Shown here one piece after another: positions 32,377 to 40,229 of a stretch of 53,500 nucleotides of DNA. The stretch is taken from positions 1 through 53,500 of the forward strand of contig URND01000007.1 of the NCBI GenBank assembly GCA_900549105.1. Direction: 5' to 3'. The position numbers were made by a program, and so were the translations under genes. The notes under the pieces were generated by a model. The model saw only the letters and a program-made list of their open reading frames with translations, had not been told where the DNA came from and did not search any database. Positions within the stretch are counted from its first letter, which is position 1, and each line of letters starts with the position of its first letter. The DNA is from an uncultured Eubacteriales bacterium. Lineage in GTDB: Bacteria > Bacillota > Clostridia > Lachnospirales > Lachnospiraceae.

Positions 32377-33116
32377 AATTCTTTCCTCCATTTAACAAAT
32401 ATATTTTCAATCAAGCTAATAATTCCCACTAAAATCATAGCTACGGCGGACAACAGGATAATCGGCGCAAACACGCCGGCCCCATCCAACTGAGTCATCA
32501 TTCTCCGGCTAAAATAGCCAAGGCCGCTCTGGGCCCCCAGCCACTCGCCGATGGCAGCGCCAATCACACTCAGGGGAATCGCCATTTTTATCGCCGAAAA
32601 GAAATGGGGCAGCGCCGCAGGCAATTTCAGTTTTATGAAAATATCTTTTCGGGCAGCGCCATAACTAATCAGCAATTCTTCCATTTCCCTTTTAACGGAT
32701 TTAAAACCGTCAAACACTGTAATCGTAATCGGGAAAAATGTCATGAGAATCGTAACCACAATCTTACTCCATATTCCATAGCCAAACCAAACGACAAACA
32801 GCGGGGCAATGGCTGTCGTGGGAATCGTTTGGGAGGCGATAACAATCGGATATAAAGCCCGCTCCACCACCGGGCTGGCATCCATTAAAACAGCCAGTCC
32901 AAGTCCAAGAACAACCGAAATTACAAGTCCGATGCCCGTGACTTTCATCGTTGCCGGCAGATGTATCATAAAGAGCGGCTCCCTCAGCTCCCATAACTTC
33001 CTCACAATCCCTGTCGGCGACGGCAAAATATAGGCCGCATCCATATGTCCGGCCCCCATCTGCCACAACAGCAGCACGATTGCCAGAAAAATTGCCGAAG
33101 GCAAATATCGTTTCAT
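32373..33116 (-). CDS. ABC transporter permease (ThiX-like)
   Basis: A 247-residue inner-membrane permease of the SsuC/TauC type with about six helices and the ABC-coupling EAA segment (LISYGAARKDIFIKLKLPAALP). It starts 1 base after the ATPase stop and its own stop overlaps the next start (ATGA), so the three transporter genes are translationally coupled. Confidence 0.9.
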   Translation of the reverse strand: MKRYLPSAIFLAIVLLLWQMGAGHMDAAYILPSPTGIVRKLWELREPLFMIHLPATMKVTGIGLVISVVLGLGLAVLMDASPVVERALYPIVIASQTIPTTAIAPLFVVWFGYGIWSKIVVTILMTFFPITITVFDGFKSVKREMEELLISYGAARKDIFIKLKLPAALPHFFSAIKMAIPLSVIGAAIGEWLGAQSGLGYFSRRMMTQLDGAGVFAPIILLSAVAMILVGIISLIENIFVKWRKEL

Positions 33117-33117
33117 C

Positions 33118-33867
33118 TCATATCACCTGCTTTCGAAGCTGCATTGTCAGCCTGGCCTTTAACGCTTCCATCTCCGGCCGCCGCAGAAAATCCCGGTCTC
33201 TCGGATAGCCTTCCGCCACTTCCACAATTTCCAGATGGGTTATCGGTGTCTCTGTAATCATATAAATCTTTTTTGACAGGAAAATGGCCTCTTCCACATC
33301 ATGGGTAATAAATAAAATTGTCTTATGAAAATGCTGCCACTGGCTCAAAAGCCATTCCTGCATGTCCATTCGGGTCAGAGCATCCAGCGCGCTGAAGGGC
33401 TCATCCAACAGCATCAAATCCGCATCCGTCAGCAATGTCCGTGCAAAGGATATCCGCTGCCGCATGCCGCCGGACAGATCCTTCGGATATTTTTCTCTGT
33501 AATCCTCCAGCCCGACTTCCTTCAGCACCTCGCCGACCCGCTTTTTCTGTTCCTCTTTCCCGATTTTCTGAATTTCCATCGGAAGGCACAGATTTTTTTC
33601 AATTGTCCGCCACGGGAACAGCAAATCTTTCTGAGGCATGTATCCGGCATAACTCCGAATACCATGAATCTCTTTTCCGTTTACTAAAATTTCTCCGCTG
33701 TCCGGCTCTAAAAGGCGATTAATCAGGCGAAAAATCGTACTTTTGCCGCAGCCGCTGGCCCCAATCAGGGATACAAAGTCTCCCGGCACCACATGAAAGG
33801 ACAAATCCGTCATCATCGCTTCTTTATCTTCCGGGTAACGAAATGTTATATTTTTAAATGTCAGCAT
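33118..33867 (-). CDS. ABC transporter ATP-binding protein (ThiZ-like)
   Basis: A 249-residue ATPase of the nitrate/sulfonate/HMP import type. Walker A is GASGCGKST, the signature LSGGMRQR, and Walker B LMLLDEPFSALDALTR. The start at 33867 is set by a GGAGATG site inside the last codons of tenA; the longer reading into tenA has no support. Partner of the permease and binding protein just downstream. Confidence 0.92.
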   Translation of the reverse strand: MLTFKNITFRYPEDKEAMMTDLSFHVVPGDFVSLIGASGCGKSTIFRLINRLLEPDSGEILVNGKEIHGIRSYAGYMPQKDLLFPWRTIEKNLCLPMEIQKIGKEEQKKRVGEVLKEVGLEDYREKYPKDLSGGMRQRISFARTLLTDADLMLLDEPFSALDALTRMDMQEWLLSQWQHFHKTILFITHDVEEAIFLSKKIYMITETPITHLEIVEVAEGYPRDRDFLRRPEMEALKARLTMQLRKQVI

Positions 33868-33869
33868 TT

Positions 33870-34532
33870 TTACATCTCCATATTCCATGCCATATCCCAG
33901 AACATTTTTTCGTATCGGCTGCAATTGATAAATACTTCCTTCAATTCTGCCGCACGCCGGCGGCTGATTCCTTCGCCAAGCGTATTCACAAGATAAAGTA
34001 TCTCATCATTCATATCGTTGTATTCTTTAGAGGTATACCCCTTCACCCATTCGCCATAAAACGGATGATTCACCGAATCCGGATATTTTTCCGCCAGCTT
34101 CCGCCCAATCTCCGCATAGCTCCAGGCACAGGATAAAATCGCCACCAGAATATCCAGCGCGTCTCCCCGGAAACCAACCTCCAGCATATAACTTGTGTAG
34201 GAGGCATTTGCAAGGCTTTTCGAAGCCCTCGCCACCTCTTCCTCCGTAATTCCCAGGCGTTCCATATAGCCGGAATGAATATCCATCTCACCGCCCAAGG
34301 TGTCCTCCACGAAATAGGAAAAGCGCCGAATCATAGAAGGCTCCGTTGATTTTACTACCCCGAGGGCAAACACTTTCGCATAATCGTATAAATACAGGTA
34401 GTCCTGCAGCATATAAAACCGAAACTTCTCAATCGGCAGACTGCCGTCGCCAATCCCCTCAACAAAAGGATGCCTGTGGTACTCGCTCCAAATATCCTTT
34501 ACACTCTCATACAACTCATCTGTTAATGCCAT
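33870..34532 (-). CDS. tenA: TenA-type aminopyrimidine aminohydrolase / thiaminase II
   Basis: A 220-residue helical enzyme that hydrolyses amino-HMP (and thiamine) so the pyrimidine can be reused. The catalytic cysteine falls at C135 (ILSCAWSYAEIG), the same number as in Bacillus subtilis TenA. D44 (LQDYLYLYDYAKVFALG) and the C-terminal E208 (RYEKMFWDMAW) complete the site. The start at 34532 follows GGAGGAG; the GTG 15 bases upstream lies in that site. First gene of the riboswitch-controlled operon. No thiC, thiD or thiE is in the window, so the cell's own thiamine synthesis cannot be judged. Confidence 0.95.
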   Translation of the reverse strand: MALTDELYESVKDIWSEYHRHPFVEGIGDGSLPIEKFRFYMLQDYLYLYDYAKVFALGVVKSTEPSMIRRFSYFVEDTLGGEMDIHSGYMERLGITEEEVARASKSLANASYTSYMLEVGFRGDALDILVAILSCAWSYAEIGRKLAEKYPDSVNHPFYGEWVKGYTSKEYNDMNDEILYLVNTLGEGISRRRAAELKEVFINCSRYEKMFWDMAWNMEM

Positions 34533-34560
34533 CTTTTTCTCCTCCACTCATTCCGCCTCA

Positions 34561-34655
34561 TGCCTTGCGAGCATTTCCGCTTGGCTCGTGCCTTGCAAGC
34601 ATTTCCGCTTGGCTCGTGCCTTGCAAGCATTTCCGCTTGGCTCGTGCCTTGCGCG
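34561..34655. repeat. 28-bp tandem repeats (3.4 copies) in the tenA leader
   Basis: Three contiguous 28-base units start at 34561, 34589 and 34617 (tgccttgcaagcatttccgc ttggctcg in two; the first has one change), with a partial fourth at 34645. Each has a small stem potential (GCC...AAGC / GCTT...GGC). They lie between the riboswitch terminator and the tenA ribosome site, so they would be in the full-length leader RNA. Confidence 0.85.
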
Positions 34656-34662
34656 AAAAAAG

Positions 34663-34688
34663 AAGAGCCTGCCGACAGGCAAGCTCTT
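34663..34688 (-). terminator. Terminator of the TPP riboswitch expression platform
   Basis: Minus-strand AAGAGCTTGCC-TGTC-GGCAGGCTCTT followed by CTTTTTTC, 15 bases downstream of the aptamer. Likely formed when TPP is bound, stopping tenA transcription. Confidence 0.85.
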
Positions 34689-34703
34689 TAAGTTCTATTT
34701 TTT

Positions 34704-34785
34704 CTGCTTCCCTACGGCGGTATTACCCGCATCAAGTTCAAAGGGTCAAGTCCTCGACTTTCTCAGCTTTCGCTCCCCTAGCATG
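34704..34785 (-). ncRNA. TPP riboswitch (THI element)
   Basis: On the minus strand the conserved parts appear in order: TAGGGGAGC, then CTGAGA, then ACCCTTTGAACTTGAT, then GGGTAATACCGCCGTAGGGA. These are the core TPP-binding segments. It controls the tenA-thiZXY operon through the terminator that follows. Confidence 0.95.
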
Positions 34786-34804
34786 ATTCTTTCTGATTTT
34801 TTAT

Positions 34805-35776
34805 TTAATTTCTCTCTTCATTATAGCACGAATCCGCCGCTTGTAAAGTTCTATTTTTTTCTCCCACTGTTCTTGAAATAATATAGCGCGGACGGCCTTT
34901 CACTTCTTCATAAATTTTTGATATATAATAGCCGATGATTCCAAGGCTCATCATCACTAAACTTCCGATAATCAGAAGCAGTAAAATAACTGTTGTAAAG
35001 CCCTCCAGCGCATGTCCCGCAAAATATCTTGCCAGTGATTCCACCGCCATAATAACAGCAAATGCAAACATGAACGCCCCGGCCACCGTAACCATCTGAA
35101 GCGGCGCCGAAGAAAAGGCGGCAATGTTTGTCACTGCATATTTTATGAGGGACCAGGTGGACCATTTGGATTCGCCCGCTTCCCTCGGCTGAACATCGAA
35201 GGTCACTGCCGTTGTCCGAAAACCAACCCAGGAGGACAAAGCTCTGAAAAATGCGTTCCGCTCCGGCATATCCAGCAATGCTTCCACTGCTCGCCGGTCC
35301 AAAAGTTTAAAATCCGAAGCCCTGGACATATCAATCCCCGTGGCTTTTGTCATAATTTTATAAAAAAGTCCGGCGCTCGCCTTATGGCCCAAACTCTCTT
35401 TCCCTCTGGAATGTTTCACGCCCTCGACAACTTCATACCCTTCTTCCCATCGGCGATACATCTCAATAACTGTTTCCGGCGGATGCTGCAAATCGCAGTC
35501 CATAACAACGCAGCAATCGCCGACTGCTTCCGCCAGTCCTGCAAAAATCGCCGCCTCTTTCCCAAAATTTCTGGAAAAATGTACTCCCCGGATGAAATGA
35601 TGTTTTTTTGCAATGTCCTGAATTTTAAACCAGGTGGCATCCCTGGAACCATCATCCACAAAAATAAGTTCAAAATCTATCTTCTCTCTTTTCAGCAGTT
35701 CCTCCAGCCGTTCCCCGGCCCGTTCCACCATCATTTCCTCATTGTATGCCGGTAAAACTATGGACAATAATGCCAT
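34805..35776 (-). CDS. Family 2 glycosyltransferase with two C-terminal membrane helices (GtrB/DPM-like)
   Basis: A 323-residue membrane enzyme that likely moves a sugar from a nucleotide to a polyprenyl phosphate. The GT-A domain opens SIVLPAYNEE and has the metal-binding VMDCDLQHP and GVHFSRNFGKEAAIFAGL segments. Two membrane helices follow (about 232-255 and 265-292). The start at 35776 follows AAGGGA and lies 17 bases past the moaC stop; a longer reading into moaC is not supported. The promoter for the tenA operon is inside its 3' end. Sugar and acceptor are not known. Confidence 0.88.
   Translation of the reverse strand: MALLSIVLPAYNEEMMVERAGERLEELLKREKIDFELIFVDDGSRDATWFKIQDIAKKHHFIRGVHFSRNFGKEAAIFAGLAEAVGDCCVVMDCDLQHPPETVIEMYRRWEEGYEVVEGVKHSRGKESLGHKASAGLFYKIMTKATGIDMSRASDFKLLDRRAVEALLDMPERNAFFRALSSWVGFRTTAVTFDVQPREAGESKWSTWSLIKYAVTNIAAFSSAPLQMVTVAGAFMFAFAVIMAVESLARYFAGHALEGFTTVILLLLIIGSLVMMSLGIIGYYISKIYEEVKGRPRYIISRTVGEKNRTLQAADSCYNEERN
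34820..34847 (-). promoter_or_regulatory. Sigma-70-type promoter of the TPP-riboswitch operon
   Basis: Minus-strand TTTACA (34842-34847), 16 bases, TATAAT (34820-34825), about 35 bases before the aptamer. It lies within the last codons of the glycosyltransferase gene. Confidence 0.7.
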
Positions 35777-35792
35777 GTCTATCCCTTCTTTC

Positions 35793-36263
35793 TTAAATCT
35801 CCCGTACAAAATGGCCGGAACGGCCGCCGTCCTTTTCCAGCAAACATATATTTTCAATCCGCATTGCCCGGTCAATGCTTTTACACATGTCATAAATTGT
35901 CAACGCCGCAGCGCTGACGCCGTTCAGGGCTTCCATTTCCACACCGGTTTTCCCTGTCGTGCGGACCGTCATCCGAATTTCAATGCCATCTGTGACAATC
36001 TGAAAATCCACATCCGCCCCGGTCAGCAGAATCGAATGACACATGGGTATCGTCTCAAATGTCCTTTTGGCCGCCATAATAGCCGCCACCTGGGCCACGC
36101 CCAGAACATCCCCTTTTTTTATTTCCTGATTCTGAATCTTTTCCAGCGTTTCTTTTTTCATACATATTTTTCCAAAAGCAACCGCAATCCTATTGGTATT
36201 CTCTTTTTCAGAAACATCGACCATCCTGGCCCGTCCCTGCGAATTTATATGTGTCAGTTTCAT
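35793..36263 (-). CDS. moaC: Cyclic pyranopterin monophosphate synthase accessory protein
   Basis: Second step of molybdenum-cofactor synthesis, turning the cyclic GTP intermediate made by MoaA into cyclic pyranopterin monophosphate. Family motifs: PMCHSILL (usually PMCHPL, a mild change), TGKTGVEMEALNGVS, and YDMCKSID with the catalytic aspartate at 125. The length of 156 residues is normal. It stands apart from other moa genes, upstream of a glycosyltransferase, so the context says little. A GGAG site lies 8 bases before the ATG. Confidence 0.95.
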   Translation of the reverse strand: MKLTHINSQGRARMVDVSEKENTNRIAVAFGKICMKKETLEKIQNQEIKKGDVLGVAQVAAIMAAKRTFETIPMCHSILLTGADVDFQIVTDGIEIRMTVRTTGKTGVEMEALNGVSAAALTIYDMCKSIDRAMRIENICLLEKDGGRSGHFVREI

Positions 36264-36296
36264 TATCTATTCTCCAAATCAACTTTTATGAAAGTA

Positions 36297-36324
36297 TTGC
36301 AATTCCTGCAAAATCTATTATAAT
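36297..36324 (+). promoter_or_regulatory. Sigma-70-type promoter of the DUF554 gene
   Basis: TTGCAA (36297-36302), 16 bases, TATAAT (36319-36324), followed by a 34-base leader with AAAAGGAG before the ATG. Confidence 0.6.
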
Positions 36325-36358
36325 CTATTAAGCAGTAGATGTAAAAGGAGTTTTTTAT

Positions 36359-37048
36359 ATGAGTTTATTTTTTGGCCCGGCCGTAAACGGTATCGGCGTC
36401 ATTGCTGCCGGTATTCTCGGAAGTACAGCAAAAAAATTAATTCCCGAGCACATGGGAGAAACTCTCCTCAAAGTGATGGGACTTGCTACTATATATATAG
36501 GTTTTTCCGGCGCGCTAAAGGGCGAACACATAATGATTACTCTGGCCTCACTGGCTCTGGGCACAGTTATCGGGGAACTTTTGGATTTAGAAAAACGCAT
36601 CAATCAACTCGGCGACTGGCTGCAGCAGCGTTTCCAGCCGAAAGATTCCAACGTTTCCATTGCCGAAGGCTTCGTCAATTGCAGCCTTCTTATCTGCGTT
36701 GGCGCTATGGCTATTGTCGGCGCCATGGAAAGCGGTTTAACCGGCACCCACAGCACCCTTTTAGCCAAATCTTTTATTGATACGGTGGCCGCCTTTATTA
36801 TGGCTTCAACAATGGGCATCGGCGTTGCACTTTCCGGTGTTCTGGTTATGCTCTATGAAGGACTTATGGCCCTGATGGCCCAGTTTTTAGCTCCGCTGCT
36901 GACCGAGATTGTCATTAATGAAATCACCTGTGCCGGCTCGATCATCATTGTCGGCGTGGGCCTCAATCTCTTAAAAGTCACAAATATACGCATTATGAAT
37001 ACGGTTCCGGGAATTTTTCTTCCTATATTATTCTGTATGTTTTTATAA
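36359..37048 (+). CDS. DUF554 family membrane protein
   Basis: A 229-residue inner-membrane protein of the DUF554 family (YdfK-like), function unknown; proposed to be a transporter. It has about six or seven hydrophobic segments. Recurring glycine-rich motifs include FGPAVNGIGVIAAGILGS at the start, GEHIMITLASLALGTVIGELLDLE, and VNCSLLICVGAMAIVGAMESGL in the middle. Its own promoter and terminator show that it is a single-gene unit, on the opposite strand from both neighbours. Confidence 0.88.
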   Translation: MSLFFGPAVNGIGVIAAGILGSTAKKLIPEHMGETLLKVMGLATIYIGFSGALKGEHIMITLASLALGTVIGELLDLEKRINQLGDWLQQRFQPKDSNVSIAEGFVNCSLLICVGAMAIVGAMESGLTGTHSTLLAKSFIDTVAAFIMASTMGIGVALSGVLVMLYEGLMALMAQFLAPLLTEIVINEITCAGSIIIVGVGLNLLKVTNIRIMNTVPGIFLPILFCMFL

Positions 37049-37073
37049 TTCTACATATTCTTTATCACAAAAA

Positions 37074-37108
37074 GCGTCCCCCGAATCAACAAATGATTCG
37101 GGGGACGC
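37074..37108. terminator. Strong bidirectional terminator between DUF554 and the second etfA
   Basis: Perfect 15-bp inverted repeat (gcgtcccccgaatca / tgattcgggggacgc) with a 5-base loop. T-rich sequence flanks both sides, serving convergent genes. Confidence 0.85.
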
Positions 37109-37139
37109 CCTTATTATTTAATCAAAATTCAAATTCTGA

Positions 37140-38096
37140 TTATGCCTGCATTTTCTTAACTTCTTCGATCATAATCTTCAAAGCATCAACACAGTTTCCA
37201 ACGATAGCGATGTTGGAAATTTCAAAGATAGGAGCATCTTCATCTTTATTGATAGCTACGATATAATCGGAGCCTGTGATACCGGAAACATGCTGTGCAG
37301 CGCCGGAAATACCACATGCGATATATAATTTCGGAGCAACAATCTTTCCAGACTGTCCAACCTGATGTGCACGGGAAACCCATCCTTCTTCGATAACCGG
37401 ACGAGTTGCACCAACAACACCGCCGAGAAGAGAAGCAAGTTCTTTAACTAATTCATAGTTTTCAGCGCTTCCAACGCCACGGCCGCCGGCAACGATGATT
37501 TCAGCTTCTTCAAGGTTAACGCTTTCAGAAATTTCCTGAACGCTGTTTACGATTTTAGCTCTGAGGTCAGCAATTTCTACTGTTTCAGCAGTAATTGTAC
37601 CCTGTTTAGCCATATCCGGTTCTTCTGCTTTCTTGAATACACCGCCACGAATGATAGCTACAACAACATCACCATCTACAGTAACATCAGAGTAGATTGT
37701 TCCACCATAAAGAGGCGCTGTGAAAACAAATTTACCGTCAGCTTCTTTAATTCCAATAACATCAGTAACGCAGCCAGCTTTTAATTTAGCAGCAACTCTT
37801 GCGCCTAAATCTTTACCAACAGGTGTAGCGCCAACAAATACCATCTCTGGAGCATATTTTTTAACCAATTCAACAACGATAGCAGCATGTGCTTCTGCGT
37901 TAAATCCGTCAGCTTCTACTGTAATCGCATCGTCTGCGCCGTATGCGATAGCTGTAGCTGCAGCATCTGCAGCACCAATAACAACAGCAGTAACTTTTTC
38001 AGCAACACTTTTAGCAGCTGTAAGCATTTCAAGGCCTGCATTGACCGGCTTGCCTTCTGCTGTCTCAACATATACCATTACATTTTTGCAACCCAT
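37140..38096 (-). CDS. etfA: Electron transfer flavoprotein alpha subunit (second set)
   Basis: A 318-residue EtfA with the FAD-binding C-terminal half (AGGRGVGSAENYELV, GQSGKIVAPKLYIACGISGAAQHVSG, APIFEISNIAIVGN). It is last in the operon glcD-type dehydrogenase, acyl-CoA dehydrogenase, etfB, etfA. It differs from the first EtfA throughout, so it is unlikely to be a recent copy. AAGGAGG precedes the ATG. It would shuttle electrons for the dehydrogenases in this operon. Confidence 0.95.
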   Translation of the reverse strand: MGCKNVMVYVETAEGKPVNAGLEMLTAAKSVAEKVTAVVIGAADAAATAIAYGADDAITVEADGFNAEAHAAIVVELVKKYAPEMVFVGATPVGKDLGARVAAKLKAGCVTDVIGIKEADGKFVFTAPLYGGTIYSDVTVDGDVVVAIIRGGVFKKAEEPDMAKQGTITAETVEIADLRAKIVNSVQEISESVNLEEAEIIVAGGRGVGSAENYELVKELASLLGGVVGATRPVIEEGWVSRAHQVGQSGKIVAPKLYIACGISGAAQHVSGITGSDYIVAINKDEDAPIFEISNIAIVGNCVDALKIMIEEVKKMQA

Positions 38097-38108
38097 GACA
38101 TTTCCTCC

Positions 38109-38879
38109 TTATAATACTTTAGCGTCTCTCATCATACCAAGAGCCACAGCCATGGACTCTTCGAGTGTCTCTTCGTTAATCTTAACACCAGCAGCTTTCT
38201 TTGGAGGTTCTGCATTTGCAACAACCGTAACAGCAGGTGCAACAACGCCGCCGATTTCCAATTCACCAATCGGAATCTTTCTTGCAGCCATTTTGCTCTT
38301 AATGGTTGGATATCTTGGTTCGTATTCCGGTTTTGTAACTGTAACTACACATGGTGTAGCAACTTCTACAACATTATATCCTTCTTCTGTTTCCTGTTTA
38401 GCGCTAACAACGCCGTCAACCATTTCGATGTCGATAAGGTTTGGAACAACAGGAACATCTAAATCTTCTGCTAACATTGTACCAACCTGGCCGGAAGCAC
38501 AGTCAGTAGATTCTTTACCGCAGAAGATAATGTCAAATTTAACGCCTTCAGCTTCTTCAATTTTTGCAACAGCTTTAGCAAGAGCATCTGCTGTGCTGAT
38601 TGTATCTGTAGCGTCAGCTTTAACAACATAACCTTTGCTTGCGCCAACAGCAAGACATGTTTTGATTGCATCTTTTGCCTTGTCCGGGCCTACAGAAACA
38701 ACTGTAATTGTGCTATCGCCAACAGCTTCTTTGAGACGTGTAGCCATTTCAAGGGCATATGTATCAAATGCGTTTACGATAGGCGTAGCAATGTCAAGAT
38801 CAGGTGCGTTAGTTGCAGGATTCATTTTGATATTCACAGAATCGTCTGGCACCTGTTTAATACAAACTAATATTTCCAT
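38109..38879 (-). CDS. etfB: Electron transfer flavoprotein beta subunit (second set)
   Basis: A 256-residue EtfB (ILVCIKQVPDDSVNIKMNP; FCGKESTDCASGQVGTMLAEDL; TVTKPEYEPRYPTIKSKMAARK). The start at 38879 is chosen as the family start; the longer frame upstream would encode the hairpin at 38914-38942. Partner of the EtfA 12 bases downstream. Confidence 0.94.
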   Translation of the reverse strand: MEILVCIKQVPDDSVNIKMNPATNAPDLDIATPIVNAFDTYALEMATRLKEAVGDSTITVVSVGPDKAKDAIKTCLAVGASKGYVVKADATDTISTADALAKAVAKIEEAEGVKFDIIFCGKESTDCASGQVGTMLAEDLDVPVVPNLIDIEMVDGVVSAKQETEEGYNVVEVATPCVVTVTKPEYEPRYPTIKSKMAARKIPIGELEIGGVVAPAVTVVANAEPPKKAAGVKINEETLEESMAVALGMMRDAKVL

Positions 38880-38913
38880 TTTGTTGTACGCTCCTTCTTT
38901 TCCTAATAGCACA

Positions 38914-38942
38914 ACTGGTGTGTAGATTCCCTGCACACCAGT
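38914..38942 (-). terminator. Intercistronic hairpin between the second acyl-CoA dehydrogenase and etfB
   Basis: Perfect 9-bp inverted repeat actggtgtg / cacaccagt with an 11-base loop, in a 135-base gap. No T run follows, so it may be an RNA-processing or partial-stop element that sets different levels of the two parts. Confidence 0.45.
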
Positions 38943-39014
38943 CGTATGTAAACTTTTAATTATTCTGCAACGAATTACATATCACAGAGAAATTCAGGAA
39001 TCACTAAGCTATGC

Positions 39015-40157
39015 TTATTTATTTCCCATCCATCCAGAGATTACCATACGCTGAACTTCACTTGTTCCTTCGTAGATTTCTGTAATCTTAGCATCGCGCA
39101 TATGACGTTCGAACGGATAATCACGAGAATATCCATATCCACCAGCAAGCTGTACGCAACGACGTGTTACATCAGATGCTGTTTCAGCACAAACTAATTT
39201 AGCCATAGCTGCTAAATGGCTGTATGGTTCGCCATCCTGTTTAGCCTGAGCTGCACGGTAGAGAAGCAGACGAGCTGCATCTACTTTAGCCTGCATATCA
39301 GCTAACTGGAACTGTGTATTCTGGAATTTCCAGATTGGTTTTCCAAACTGTACACGTTCTTTAACATATGCTAAAGCATCATTAATAGCGCCCTGAGCAA
39401 TACCTACAGCCTGAGCTGCAACGCCGACACGACCGCCGTCAAGTGTTGTCATAGCAATCATGAAACCTTTACCAAGCTGGCCTAACAGGTTTTCCTTCGG
39501 AATCTTGCAGTCGTTGAAGATTAATTCGCTTGTGGAAGAACCACGGATACCCATCTTCTTTTCATGTCCGCTAACTTCGAAACCAGGTGTTCCTCTTTCT
39601 ACGATGAATGCGGAAATACCTTTTGTTCCTTTTTCTTTATCTGTCATTGCAAAGAATACAAAGATATCTGCATACTGTGCATTTGTGATAAAGATTTTGG
39701 AACCATTGATTAACCAGTGGTCACCTTTGTCAACAGCTACAGTTTTCTGCATAGCAGCATCTGTTCCTGCGCTCGGCTCTGTCAGTGCGAAAGCACCTAA
39801 TTTTTCGCCGGAGCAAAGCGGTACAAGATATTTCTGTTTCTGTTCTTCTGTACCATACTGGTAAATTGGCCATGAACAAAGGGATTCAGAAGCCATCATC
39901 ATGATAGATGTTGTTGCACAGTATTCAGCTAATTTTTCAGCTACACCAATGTATGTAAGGTAGCTAAGACCAGCTCCGCCGTACTCTTCTGGGAAGTATA
40001 CACCCATCATACCCATTTCTGCCAAACCTTCGCGTGCTTCAACTGGGAATCTTTCTTCTTCGTCGATCTCCTGTGCTCTAGGACCAACTTCTTTAATCGC
40101 ATAATCCTCTACCATCGAGATGATTTCCTGTTCTTCTTCACTGAAATGAAATTTCAT
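39015..40157 (-). CDS. Short-chain acyl-CoA dehydrogenase / enoyl-CoA reductase (second set)
   Basis: A 380-residue FAD enzyme with FALTEPSAGTDAA, FITNAQYADIFVFFAMTD, KKMGIRGSSTSELIF, the QFGKPIWKFQNTQFQLAD stretch and the catalytic ITEIYEGTSEVQRMVI. It is close in layout to the first acyl-CoA dehydrogenase (29163-30302), but the N-terminal halves differ. Placed between a GlcD-type dehydrogenase and etfBA. It may be the butyryl-CoA dehydrogenase that lets lactate-type oxidation feed butyrate formation; inferred. Confidence 0.94.
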   Translation of the reverse strand: MKFHFSEEEQEIISMVEDYAIKEVGPRAQEIDEEERFPVEAREGLAEMGMMGVYFPEEYGGAGLSYLTYIGVAEKLAEYCATTSIMMMASESLCSWPIYQYGTEEQKQKYLVPLCSGEKLGAFALTEPSAGTDAAMQKTVAVDKGDHWLINGSKIFITNAQYADIFVFFAMTDKEKGTKGISAFIVERGTPGFEVSGHEKKMGIRGSSTSELIFNDCKIPKENLLGQLGKGFMIAMTTLDGGRVGVAAQAVGIAQGAINDALAYVKERVQFGKPIWKFQNTQFQLADMQAKVDAARLLLYRAAQAKQDGEPYSHLAAMAKLVCAETASDVTRRCVQLAGGYGYSRDYPFERHMRDAKITEIYEGTSEVQRMVISGWMGNK

Positions 40158-40229
40158 TTCTTGAGCCCTCCTTAAAAAAAATATAAATAAAAAGTAATGT
40201 TAAATGATTTATAAATATTACTTTATAAA

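Noticed and set aside
34561..34655. CRISPR-like repeat array
   Set aside because: Units are contiguous with no spacers, only 3.4 copies, and no cas gene is nearby.
37720..38631. Plus-strand open frame of about 300 codons rich in Ala/Ser/Thr
   Set aside because: Antisense to the second etfA and etfB; a complement of alanine- and valine-rich codons, with no ribosome site.
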